From positions 1,116,001-1,180,000 of the forward strand of contig NZ_CP151762.1 in assembly GCF_038443675.1 (NCBI RefSeq): a stretch of 64,000 bases of DNA, read 5' to 3'. The DNA comes from Yoonia sp. G8-12. GTDB taxonomy: Bacteria; Pseudomonadota; Alphaproteobacteria; Rhodobacterales; Rhodobacteraceae. The position numbers and the translations under genes were made by a program. Positions 8,759 to 17,206 of this stretch are shown here, in pieces. Below the pieces are notes generated by a model. It ran no database searches. It had not been told where the DNA came from and saw nothing but the letters and a program-made list of their open reading frames with translations. Numbering within the stretch: position 1 is the stretch's first letter; each line of letters starts with the position of its first letter.

Positions 8759-9055
8759 ATGCTTGATCTACACACACGAATTGCCACGTTGGAACGCCCC
8801 ACGCTATTGGCACGTGCGGCCCGCTTCGGCGTCGATGATTACCGGCGCGAGGTCCATCTGCGCCGCATCATCGGGCGTGAAACCCTCCCCAGATCGGGGC
8901 CTGCGTTGATGCAATTGCTGGACATCGAAGCCGAGATTGACACGCAGCGCCGCAATGACGCCGCAAGCTATCGGCCTGCGCGCCATGTCGAGGTTCTGAT
9001 TGCCATACTGGGCGAGGCCCACCTGTTGCGCGCCACCGCCCCGCAGGTGGTCTAG
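8759..9055 (+). CDS. DUF6477 family small protein
   Basis: A 98-residue soluble protein (LHTRIATLERPTLLARAARF, LRRIIGRETLPRSGPALMQL, LLDIEAEIDTQRR) that I match to DUF6477, a short family of unknown function in Rhodobacterales. No signal peptide or membrane segment is seen. Its end overlaps the convergent methyltransferase gene by four bases. The upstream region contains an inverted GTCC-gaactt-GGAC repeat about 25 bases before the start, which may be an operator. Confidence 0.7.
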   Translation: MLDLHTRIATLERPTLLARAARFGVDDYRREVHLRRIIGRETLPRSGPALMQLLDIEAEIDTQRRNDAASYRPARHVEVLIAILGEAHLLRATAPQVV

Positions 9056-10602
9056 GTAAAGGCGTCCGGCATGCTGGCCTTCTTTTCGGCCACATAGGCC
9101 CGCAGGCGCGCCTCGATCTCTGGATCAAGGGGCGGCTGTTGATAGGTGTCCAACATCTTGGCCACCCGCGCCTTGGCAAGGATCTGGGTGTCGCGCGCGC
9201 CCTCTTCGTCCCAAGTCTCGAAGGGCTTGTAGTCGAACAGATCGGAGCGCCAGAAGGCCGACTTGAAATTGGCCTGCGTGTGTTCGCATCCAAGGTAATG
9301 GCCACCCGGCCCCACCTCGGCAATCGCGCCCATCGCCTGCCCGTTCTCGGACATATCCACACCGCGCGCGAAATGGTGCAGCGTGCCCAGTTGATCGGCA
9401 TCCATCACGAATTTCTCGAACGAGGCGACAAGCCCGCCTTCCAGCCAGCCACAACTGTGCAACATGAAATTCACACCCGACAAAAGGCCCATGTTCAGGC
9501 TATTGGCGGTCTCATAGGCGGCCTGCGCATCCGGCAGCTTGGACCCGCAGAACGATCCGGCCGAGCGGTATGGCAAATTCAACCGTCGCGCCAATTGCCC
9601 TGCCCCGTATGTGATATGGCTGGCCTCGGGTGTGCCGAATGTGGGCGCGCCAGAGTTCATGTCGATCGAGGTCACGAACGTACCCATGATCACGGGCGAT
9701 CCGGGGCGGACGATCTGGCTATAGGCCACGCCTGCCAGCACCTCGGCCAGCACTTGGGTCAATGTTCCGGCAACGGACACGGGCGCCATCGCACCACCTA
9801 CGATGAAGGGGCTGATGATCGAGGCTTGGTTATTGGCGGCAAACACCTCTAACGCGCCCATCATGATGCTGTCGAACGTCAGCGGCGAGTTGATGTTGAT
9901 GAGCGAGGTCATCACGGTGTTATCCTGCACGAATTCCTTACCGAACAGGATTTCGCACATCTCGATGCTGTCTTGCGCACGGCTGGGTTCCGTGACCGAC
10001 CCCATGAAAGGTTTGTCACTGTAGATCATGTGCGCCAAAAGCATATCAAGGTGGCGCTTGTTGACCGGCACATCGGTCGGCTCGCATACCGTACCACCCG
10101 AATGGTGCAACCACTTGGACATATAGCCCAGCTTCACGAATTTCTCGAAATCGGCCATCGTCGCGTAGCGCCGTCCGCCGTCGACATCGCGCACGAAGGG
10201 CGGGCCGTAAACAGGTGCCAGCACAAGGTTTTTGCCGCCAACCACAACATTGCGGGCCGGATTGCGGGCGTGCTGGGTGTATTCTGACGGGGCCGTCGCG
10301 CAAAGCTTGCGCGCCAGACCACGCGGAATGCGCACGCGCTCACCCTCCACTTGGGCACCGGCGGCTTTCCAGCGCGCCAGACCCTCGGGGTTGTCGACGA
10401 AATTGATCCCGATTTCGGCCAGCACGGTTTCGGCGTTCGCCTCGATCACGTCCAGCGCTTCGTCGGTCAGGACCTCGTAGTTGGGGATGTTGCGTTCGAT
10501 ATATTTTGCCGTCTCGATGCTGACCGCCGTACGTTCGGCGCGGCGCGCAGCACCGCCTCCGCCACGTGCGCGTCTGCCTGCTGTTGCTGGTGCGTCCGAC
10601 AT
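9052..10602 (-). CDS. MttB-superfamily (trimethylamine methyltransferase-like) protein
   Basis: A 516-residue member of the MttB/COG5598 family, corrinoid-dependent methyltransferases that demethylate quaternary or tertiary amines. Core segments are YIERNIPNYEVLTDEALDVI, IPRGLARKLCATAPSEY, KPFMGSVTEPSRAQDSIEMC, MTSLININSPLTFDSIMMG and GPGGHYLGCEHTQANFKSAF. No in-frame amber codon is read through, so it is of the non-pyrrolysine type. I start at the second methionine (MSDAPATAG), two codons inside the longest frame. No corrinoid protein or reductive activase gene lies nearby. The substrate cannot be told from sequence. Confidence 0.87.
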   Translation of the reverse strand: MSDAPATAGRRARGGGGAARRAERTAVSIETAKYIERNIPNYEVLTDEALDVIEANAETVLAEIGINFVDNPEGLARWKAAGAQVEGERVRIPRGLARKLCATAPSEYTQHARNPARNVVVGGKNLVLAPVYGPPFVRDVDGGRRYATMADFEKFVKLGYMSKWLHHSGGTVCEPTDVPVNKRHLDMLLAHMIYSDKPFMGSVTEPSRAQDSIEMCEILFGKEFVQDNTVMTSLININSPLTFDSIMMGALEVFAANNQASIISPFIVGGAMAPVSVAGTLTQVLAEVLAGVAYSQIVRPGSPVIMGTFVTSIDMNSGAPTFGTPEASHITYGAGQLARRLNLPYRSAGSFCGSKLPDAQAAYETANSLNMGLLSGVNFMLHSCGWLEGGLVASFEKFVMDADQLGTLHHFARGVDMSENGQAMGAIAEVGPGGHYLGCEHTQANFKSAFWRSDLFDYKPFETWDEEGARDTQILAKARVAKMLDTYQQPPLDPEIEARLRAYVAEKKASMPDAFT

Positions 10603-10707
10603 GATCATTCCCCGTGGGTTCGCTAATGTGTTGCTGCTTCATACAGCGCGCGCGGCGCAGACCTTGCCAAATTTGCGGCCCCTGAGACGCGAAAACGACA
10701 TGCCCCG

Positions 10708-11508
10708 TTAGTAGACCCGAAAACTGGCCACAAACGGCAGGTGATCGGAGACTTCGTTCTTGAACCTTTCGCGCCCCATATCCATTGTCCAATGCATTGG
10801 GAACAACCGTAAAGACCCGCGCACATAGTCCGTGGCAAAGGTGCGCGACACGGCAAAACCATCGAGCAGATTGGCACGCCCTTTCGCAAGAATATGGCTA
10901 AACCGGTCCTGCAAATCCCAGCTTGAAACGAAATCCATCAGATCATCGCCGCCCAGATGGTGAAAATTGCTCACATCCTGACCGGGAATCATGTTGAAAT
11001 CGCCCATCAATAGCAATGTCTTCCGTTTGAAACCCGGGGTGGTGCGCAACGCGGTCAGATAATTCCCGATCGCCACACATTGGGTGTCACGCAGCAGTTG
11101 TTCGGGCTTGTCGCGCCCTGATTTAAGGTGGACGCCCAAGAGATGCGCTGAAAACTTGCCCATCTTCACATCTACCGCAATCGCGCGGCGACCGGTGACA
11201 TAGGCGCCCTCGGACCCGGGGATCAGTGTTGGATTTTTCACCTCAACACCCTTTTTGTGCAGAAAACCAATGTGCAAGCCACCGGGCTGCGGCAGGATCG
11301 TGGTGTCGTAGTGCAACCCGTATGTGCCGATTTCAGCGGCCAGCGCATCAATATAGCTGACGGGATTGACCTCAACCAAGGTCACCAGTTCCGCATCCAG
11401 CAAAGCCAACCCCTCGGCCTGCCGTTTCATGCGGCCAAAGTCGATCCCGCCAAAGCCTGCAAGGTTCCAAACCGCAACGCGGGCCAAAGTATGCTCAAAT
11501 ATCTGCAT
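10708..11508 (-). CDS. Endonuclease/exonuclease/phosphatase (EEP) family protein
   Basis: A 266-residue metal-dependent phosphohydrolase of the DNase I-like EEP fold. Expected active-site elements are present: AVWNLAGFGGIDFGR at the N-terminus, the glutamate in LVTLVEVNP, LLGVHLKSGRDKPEQ, LLMGDFNMIPG, and the terminal EVSDHLPFVASF with the catalytic Asp-His pair. No signal peptide is seen, so it is probably cytoplasmic. The substrate (nucleic acid, phosphoinositide or other) is not evident. It lies between the MttB-like gene and divergent guaA and is probably transcribed alone. Confidence 0.85.
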   Translation of the reverse strand: MQIFEHTLARVAVWNLAGFGGIDFGRMKRQAEGLALLDAELVTLVEVNPVSYIDALAAEIGTYGLHYDTTILPQPGGLHIGFLHKKGVEVKNPTLIPGSEGAYVTGRRAIAVDVKMGKFSAHLLGVHLKSGRDKPEQLLRDTQCVAIGNYLTALRTTPGFKRKTLLLMGDFNMIPGQDVSNFHHLGGDDLMDFVSSWDLQDRFSHILAKGRANLLDGFAVSRTFATDYVRGSLRLFPMHWTMDMGRERFKNEVSDHLPFVASFRVY

Positions 11509-11621
11509 CTCTCAATCTCCTGAAATAATGGCCTGAATATAGCATATTTTTCGTCTTTTCGGGGGCGCGAATATCACCGCCCCCTCTTGCACAAATCCGG
11601 CCCTGCCTTTACCGAAGCAGC

Positions 11622-13180
11622 ATGGAAAATAGCACCCACGAACGCCTTCTTATCATTGATTTCGGCAGCCAGGTGACGCAGCTGATCGCGCGTCGCTTGC
11701 GTGAATTGAACGTCTATTGCGAAATTCACCCCTATCAGAACGTCACCGACGCGTTTTTGGCGGATTTCGCGCCCAAAGCGGTGATCCTGTCAGGCGGCCC
11801 CGATAGCGTGACGCGCGAAGGATCGCCCCGCGCACCGCAATCGGTGTTTGAGATGGGCGTGCCTGTGCTGGGCATCTGTTACGGCCAGCAAACAATGATG
11901 ACCCAACTGGGCGGCAAAGTAACCAGCGGGCATGGCACCGCCGAATTCGGTCGCGCCTATGTCAAACCGCAAGGCAAACTTTCGCTGCTGGACGGTTGGT
12001 TCGCCACCGACAAAGAACAGGTCTGGATGAGCCACGGCGACCATGTCTCTGAAATCGCACCTGGATTTGCGGTTTACGGCACATCGCCCAACGCGCCTTT
12101 TGCAATCACGGCGGATGTGGCGCGCAACTTTTACGCGGTGCAATTCCACCCCGAGGTGCACCACACACCCAATGGCGCAAAGCTATATGAAAACTTCGTG
12201 CACATCGCCGGTTTCTCTGGTGACTGGACAATGGGTGCCTACCGCGAACAGGCGATTGAGGCCATCAAGGAACAGGTGGGCGACGCCCATGTGATCTGTG
12301 CCCTTTCAGGGGGTGTTGATTCGTCCGTTGCCGCCGCTTTGCTACACGAAGCGATTGGCGATCAACTGACGTGCGTTTTTGTCGATCACGGCCTGTTGCG
12401 CCTGAACGAGGCCGAAGAGGTCGTGGGCATGTTCCGCGACCATATGAACCTCAAGGTCATCCACGCCGACGAGAGCGAGCTGTTCCTGGGCGAACTTGAC
12501 GGTGTCAGTGACCCCGAAACCAAGCGCAAGATCATTGGCCGGTTGTTCATTGACGTGTTCCAGAAATACGCCAACGGGATTGAGGGTGCCGCGTTCCTTG
12601 CCCAAGGCACGCTCTACCCCGATGTCATTGAAAGCGTGAGCTTTTCGGGCGGTCCGTCCGTCACGATCAAATCGCACCACAACGTGGGCGGCCTGCCTGA
12701 AAAGATGGGCCTGAAACTCGTTGAACCGCTGCGTGAGTTGTTCAAAGATGAGGTGCGCGCGCTCGGTGTCGAACTGGGCCTGCCCAAATCCTTTATCGGG
12801 CGCCACCCTTTCCCCGGTCCCGGCCTTGCCATCCGTTGCCCCGGCGAGATTACCCGCGAAAAGCTCGAAATCCTGCGCAAAGCCGATGCGGTCTATATCG
12901 ACCAGATCCGCCGGCATGGGCTTTATGACGATATCTGGCAGGCTTTCGTGGCCATCCTGCCTGTGCGCACCGTGGGTGTGATGGGCGACGGGCGCACCTA
13001 TGACTTTGCCTGCGCGCTGCGCGCGGTCACGTCCGTGGATGGTATGACGGCGGATTATTACCCCTTCAGCCACGAATTTCTTGGTGAAACCGCGACGCGG
13101 ATCATCAACGAGGTGCAGGGGATCAACCGCGTCACCTATGACATCACCAGCAAACCCCCGGAACCATCGAGTGGGAATAA
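11622..13180 (+). CDS. guaA: GMP synthase (glutamine-hydrolysing), with apparent C-terminal frameshift
   Basis: Makes GMP from XMP with ammonia from glutamine. The amidotransferase domain is N-terminal (VILSGGPDSVT, LGICYGQQ with the nucleophile Cys, VQFHPEVHHT). The ATP-pyrophosphatase domain has the P-loop ALSGGVDSSVAAAL, and the dimerisation domain follows (HPFPGPGLAIR, NRVTYDITSKPP). At the CCCCC run 13155-13159 the frame as written continues to a stop at 13262, adding an unrelated tail. One extra C gives SKPPGTIEWE and a stop at 13178-13180, the usual GuaA end and a normal 519 residues. An indel in that run is therefore likely; given that guaA is normally needed, a sequencing error is the simplest view. 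Confidence 0.93.
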
Positions 13181-13226
13181 CGGTGGTTCAGGGTCGGTAG
13201 ATTATCAGGCCTACGCTGAGGGCGAA

Positions 13227-13253
13227 ACAATATGCGTATTCCGCGTATATTGT
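13227..13253. repeat. Inverted repeat downstream of guaA
   Basis: ACAATATGCG pairs with the later CGTATATTGT over ten positions (one G-T pair) around a seven-base loop. It sits 47 bases after the restored guaA stop, in an AT-rich stretch unlike the coding DNA around it. It could be the 3'-end hairpin of the guaA transcript. The lack of a T-run directly behind it leaves this uncertain. Confidence 0.35.
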
Positions 13254-13394
13254 TGCACATAAATTGCCGCGATGAAACGCTTGGCGTACTTTCGTTTTTT
13301 ATCATAATAAGTGCATATTATCAGAGACTTATTATACATTATTCATCTTGTTTTTGTTCCATAGGGGCAATTCACGGGCATATTCCGCACCGGT

Positions 13395-13409
13395 TTAACC
13401 ATCTGTTAA
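13395..13409. promoter_or_regulatory. CtrA-type box ahead of the FkbM methyltransferase gene
   Basis: TTAACCATCTGTTAA is a perfect TTAA-N7-TTAA element, the binding consensus of the alphaproteobacterial cell-cycle/motility regulator CtrA. It lies 48 bases before the FkbM start, a position suited to control of that gene. The identification is by consensus only; this is the only full match I noticed in the intergenic regions of this window. Confidence 0.55.
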
Positions 13410-13457
13410 GGCTTCCGCGCAACTCTCTGCTCAAACGTAATATGATGAGTAATTGCC

Positions 13458-14279
13458 GTGCAGCCAATTTTGACCAACCCGACATTCCGCCCCATCCGTG
13501 AAGGGCTTGCCGCAAACAGGTTCCTGCGTGCCCTCGCCCTGCCTGTTTTGCAGAAATGCGACCGGCCCATCACAATCACAAACCCGTTTTCGGGCCTGCC
13601 ATTTCATCTGCGCAGCTACACCCACAAAGGCTATTGGTTCTATGGGCGGCACCGCGAACGCGACACCATGCAACGGCTTGCCACACTGACCCGCAGCGGG
13701 GATATCGTTTTCGAAATTGGCGGGCATATCGGCTATCTTGCGCAGTTCTTTGCCAAAGAGGTGGGGCATCGCGGTCAGGTCCATGTGTTTGAACCCGGAG
13801 AGCAGAACCAGCACTTTCTGCGCCGGAACATCGCACGCTGCACGCAATGTGTTCATGTCAATGTTGCGGTCAGCGACAAGGTTGGCAAAGCGCTGTTTTA
13901 CGAAGAAAACCTTGGCGGTTTCATGAATTCGCTCGATGCAAATTTTGCTGACACAACCGGCAACGCCACCAAACAGCGCCGTGCGCTCACACTTCGGCAG
14001 CGGCGGGTGAACACGACGACGCTTGATGCCTACGCCACCGCGCACAACGTCTGGCCCGATATTCTCAAGATTGATGCCGAAGGTGCCGAACTGGCGGTTT
14101 TGGTCGGGGGTCAGAAGGTTCTGCAATCGGCCCGCAGCCTGATGATCGAAGTGTCGCGCGACCATGATGAGATTTTCGCGATCCTGACCGATCTTGGCTT
14201 TGACCTGCGGCACCCCGACGGCAGTACAATTGCCAATGCCGCGCAAATGGATGGCAATATCTTTGCCACGCGCAGCTAG
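13458..14279 (+). CDS. FkbM family SAM-dependent methyltransferase
   Basis: A 273-residue protein with a class I methyltransferase fold of the FkbM type. Motif I is FEIGGHIGYLAQFFAK, followed by VHVFEPGEQNQHFLRRNI, VAVSDKVGKALFYEE, VNTTTLDAYA and the FkbM hallmark ILKIDAEGAELAVLVGG. Members methylate sugars or lipids of surface polysaccharides, but the substrate here is unknown. No polysaccharide genes flank it. The start is preceded by a CtrA-type box, which suggests cell-cycle or motility-linked expression. Its last bases overlap the convergent metallopeptidase-like gene. Confidence 0.88.
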   Translation: MQPILTNPTFRPIREGLAANRFLRALALPVLQKCDRPITITNPFSGLPFHLRSYTHKGYWFYGRHRERDTMQRLATLTRSGDIVFEIGGHIGYLAQFFAKEVGHRGQVHVFEPGEQNQHFLRRNIARCTQCVHVNVAVSDKVGKALFYEENLGGFMNSLDANFADTTGNATKQRRALTLRQRRVNTTTLDAYATAHNVWPDILKIDAEGAELAVLVGGQKVLQSARSLMIEVSRDHDEIFAILTDLGFDLRHPDGSTIANAAQMDGNIFATRS

Positions 14280-14887
14280 GGGTTTAATGCGTCGATCAGC
14301 AAATCAGCGGTAAATTCACCCGGCCCGCAAGCCGCAAGATCACCTTGCTCGCCGCGCGCCAGCCATTCCGCGCGCGCCGCGATCCCGATACTTACCTTTG
14401 GCCCCACCCGCAGCGGATCACGCCCCCAATGGCTGTCGGTAAATGGCTCATCTGCAAACACATCGCGCAAATCAATCGCAGGCAATCCGGCCCGCGCCAA
14501 CAGAAAACCGGCGATACATTCAACCTGCTTTGTAACCAGCCCGCGCAACATTTCCTCTTCTGCGCGGCGTTGTCTGATCTGGCCAAGCGCGAAATCCGCC
14601 ACACCATGCTGGACCTGTACCGCGTGGCCATAAACATGCGCCAACATATATGGTGTCTGCGGTGCACCGACCGCATCGCGCGCCAGCAAGATCTGGTTCG
14701 TCGTCGTGCAATAGGCAACCACAGCGTTCACGCTGTCATCAGCCCCGCACCGGCCCGTGATCTGGTCCACCCGCACGATCACAGGCATTCTGTCAAAAGC
14801 GGCCTGCGCTGCGGCCGCGACCTGCGAAGCGGGATCCGCGCTTGCCGCCTGCCCCAGAAACATCACCGTCACGACCCATTTTAGCAT
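14276..14887 (-). CDS. Neutral zinc metallopeptidase-like protein with degenerate active site
   Basis: A 203-residue exported protein (signal-like MLKWVVTVMFLGQAASA) that resembles the YpfJ/DUF neutral metallopeptidase family: MLAHVYGHAVQVQHG, then RRAEEEMLRGLVTKQVECIAG in the place of the usual ELQADCFAG block. The zinc motif HEXXH reads HVYGH because the Glu codon is GTT (14633-14635 on the plus strand), so the general base is missing. Both histidines remain. It is probably a pseudo-enzyme or a binding protein. The frame is open for 92 more codons upstream, but that would overlap the divergent EamA gene, so the internal ATG with a signal peptide is preferred. Confidence 0.65.
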   Translation of the reverse strand: MLKWVVTVMFLGQAASADPASQVAAAAQAAFDRMPVIVRVDQITGRCGADDSVNAVVAYCTTTNQILLARDAVGAPQTPYMLAHVYGHAVQVQHGVADFALGQIRQRRAEEEMLRGLVTKQVECIAGFLLARAGLPAIDLRDVFADEPFTDSHWGRDPLRVGPKVSIGIAARAEWLARGEQGDLAACGPGEFTADLLIDALNP

Positions 14888-14969
14888 TTTGCACCTCGTT
14901 TCATCTTTTCCCAGCCAAGCACGTTCGACAGGGCTTGCCAAATCATAAAACACACGCACAACTGCAGCG

Positions 14970-15836
14970 ATGAACACAGTCGTAACAGCAGCCTTCTGGA
15001 TGATTGGCGCCATTTCATCCTTTACCCTGATGGCCGTTGCCGGACGCACTGTCAGCACCGAACTTGATACGTTCGAAATCATGCTGTTCCGCAGCCTGAC
15101 CGGGATTTTCATTGTCGTCAGTGTGGCCATCGCCACCGGTGCGATCCGCCAGATCGGACGCAACCGGCTGGGGCTGCACGCAACACGGAACCTGTTTCAC
15201 TTTGCAGGCCAGAACCTGTGGTTTTACGCGATCACGATGATCCCGCTGGCGCAGGTCTTTGCGCTGGAATTCACCACACCGATCTGGGTTATTCTGTTGT
15301 CGCCCCTGATCTTGCGCGAACGGATCACCGCGATTGGCCTGCTGAGTGCCCTGATCGGGTTTATCGGTATCCTGATCGTCGCGCGGCCCGATCCCCAAAA
15401 CCTCAGCTGGGGCCTGATCGCGGCGGCCAGCTGTGCTGTCTTTTTCGCACTGACCGCCATCGTGACCCGCAAACTGACGCAGACCGAAACGATCACGACG
15501 ATCCTTTTTTACCTCACAACGATGCAGGCGGTCTTTGGCCTGATTTGTGCGGGATATGATGGCGATATCGCGCTGCCGTCACTGGCGGCGCTGCCTTGGG
15601 TGGTGCTGATTGGCTGTGCGGGGCTTTTGGCGCATTTCTGTCTGACCAAAGCGCTGAGCATCGCGCCCGCAAGCATTGTCATGCCCATTGATTTTGTGCG
15701 CCTGCCCACAATCGCCGTCGTGGGCATGCTGCTTTATGGCGAACCGCTTGAGGTGTGGGTTTTTGTAGGGGCCGCATTCATCTTCGCGGCCAATTACCTC
15801 AACATCACCCGCGCGATGCGACCTGCCAAGATCTAG
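14970..15836 (+). CDS. EamA/DMT family transporter
   Basis: A 288-residue inner-membrane protein with about ten predicted spans arranged as two EamA repeats (first ILMLFRSLTGIFIVVSVAIA-like region, second GLIAAASCAVFFALTAIVTR). Motifs typical of the drug/metabolite transporter superfamily include ALEFTTPIWVILLSPLILRE and PIDFVRLPTIAVVGMLLYGE. Such carriers export amino acids or other metabolites, and the substrate cannot be inferred. It is divergent from the metallopeptidase-like gene, with 82 bases between the starts. Confidence 0.85.
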   Translation: MNTVVTAAFWMIGAISSFTLMAVAGRTVSTELDTFEIMLFRSLTGIFIVVSVAIATGAIRQIGRNRLGLHATRNLFHFAGQNLWFYAITMIPLAQVFALEFTTPIWVILLSPLILRERITAIGLLSALIGFIGILIVARPDPQNLSWGLIAAASCAVFFALTAIVTRKLTQTETITTILFYLTTMQAVFGLICAGYDGDIALPSLAALPWVVLIGCAGLLAHFCLTKALSIAPASIVMPIDFVRLPTIAVVGMLLYGEPLEVWVFVGAAFIFAANYLNITRAMRPAKI

Positions 15837-15847
15837 ACCCGTGACAA

Positions 15848-15925
15848 GCGTCAAATCGTCTCATATGGCAGTTTTGTGACGCTACGGCGTGGCGCCAAAG
15901 CTGACGCGGCGTCAATAATTGACGC
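15848..15925. promoter_or_regulatory. Array of five TGACGC/GCGTCA hexamers upstream of the fadL-type gene
   Basis: Within 78 bases the hexamer TGACGC occurs three times directly (15877, 15902, 15920) and twice inverted as GCGTCA (15848, 15909). Copies two and four of the series form a perfect palindrome, TGACGCGGCGTCA (15902-15914). The array ends 60 bases before the signal-peptide ATG of the fadL-type gene and starts just after the EamA stop. A clustered operator for an unknown regulator is the natural reading. Confidence 0.5.
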
Positions 15926-15985
15926 AATCCTTAAGCGTTCCTTAGGGTTTACCGCACATATATTGTTCATGACAGGGATGAGGAC

Positions 15986-17091
15986 ATGAAACACTTTATA
16001 ACAGCAGGGGCGGCCTTGCTGCTGACAACAAGTATCGCTTCGGCGGGGGAATTGACCGGTCCGGAAACGCGTATTCCGTACTCTTCGAAGAAGGTAACTA
16101 TGCACAGTTGTCTTTCTCCGCAGTAAATCCTGACGTAACGGGCGACTATCCAGCTGGGATCGGCGGCGGTTCGACAGACAATATGGCTGAAAGCTATTCC
16201 AGCTTCGGGGTTGCCTTGAAGTATGGGATCAATGACGACATTGATGTGGCCGTGTTCCTGAACCAGCCTTATGGCGCGAATGCCAACTATACCGCGGGGG
16301 CCTATACCGGTTTGGCGGCAGAGTGGAAGAGTTTGCAGCTCTCGGTGCTGGGCAAATATCAGGTCAACGATGCTGTTTCAGTTTATGGTGGCTTGCGCGC
16401 CGTCCAGTCAGAAGCAACAATTGCTGTGCCACCTGCGCTCGTCTTTGGTGCATCCGGTGGCGCACTGGCAGCACCGTATACCGCCACTGCCAATTCTGAT
16501 GTACAGATCGGCTATGTTGTGGGCGCTGCCTACGAGATGCCGGAAATCGCTCTGCGCGTGTCTTTGACATACGAAAGCGGCGTCACACATGAATTCGACA
16601 CTGATGAAGAATTTGCAGGTCTGCCTGCCGAAAACAACACCACAGAAATCGAAATGCCACAATCCGTGGCGCTCGATTTCCAAACCGGTGTTGCCGCTGA
16701 CACTTTGGTGTTCGGTTCGGTACGCTGGGCTGAATGGTCCGTTTGGGAAGTGCGTCCTGATCTCTATCAGGCCGAGGTGGGCGACCGTGTCACCGGGATC
16801 GACAGTGATGTGTTCACTTACCGCATCGGTGTAGGTCGCCGGATCAACGAAGACCTGTCCGTTTTTGCGCGTGTCACCTATGAGGAGTCAAACGGCGACG
16901 AAGCATCACGCCTTGCACCGACGGACGGTTCCACCAGCTTTGGTTTTGGCGGAAGCTATACAATCGACAACACCGAAATCTCGGGTGGCATTGAATATGC
17001 AATGCTGGGTGATGCAACTGACGGAAGCGGCACATCATTCGAAGATAACACGGCCCTCGGCTTTGGTATCAACGTCGGGTTCAGCTTCTAA
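15986..17091 (+). pseudogene. FadL/OmpP1-family outer-membrane porin, frameshifted at the signal peptide
   Basis: The body of the gene (SFSAVNPDVTGDYPAG through to the terminal NVGFSF) is a FadL/TodX-type outer-membrane beta-barrel for uptake of long-chain fatty acids or other hydrophobic compounds; it ends in phenylalanine as barrels do. The signal peptide MKHFITAGAALLLTTSIASA lies one frame away. At the GGGGG run 16045-16049 one added G joins them as SAGGIDRSGNAYSVLFEEGN, the usual FadL N-terminus, giving 368 residues. As written, the signal frame stops after 46 codons, and the barrel frame could start only at a TTG (16108) without a signal. It is either a sequencing error or a true frameshift. 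Confidence 0.85.
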
Positions 17092-17116
17092 TCACGAACC
17101 TAGATTTAAACGAACG

Positions 17117-17150
17117 AAAGCCCCGCCCGAACCGGCGGGGCTTTTTCTTT
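17117..17150 (+). terminator. Intrinsic terminator after the fadL-type gene
   Basis: AAAGCCCCGCC and GGCGGGGCTTT form an eleven-base perfect stem with a six-base loop, followed by TTCTTT. It lies 25 bases after the stop codon and ends transcription of the fadL-type gene before the next EamA gene. Confidence 0.9.
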
Positions 17151-17206
17151 ACACTCCCGCATAATCCGGGTTGCGCGCCCGCTGCCAAAGCGATCATGTC
17201 GCACCC

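Noticed and set aside
15931..15945. TTAA-N7-TTAG as a second CtrA box upstream of the fadL-type gene
   Set aside because: One mismatch in the core, and it lies beside a stronger unrelated repeat array; too weak to list.
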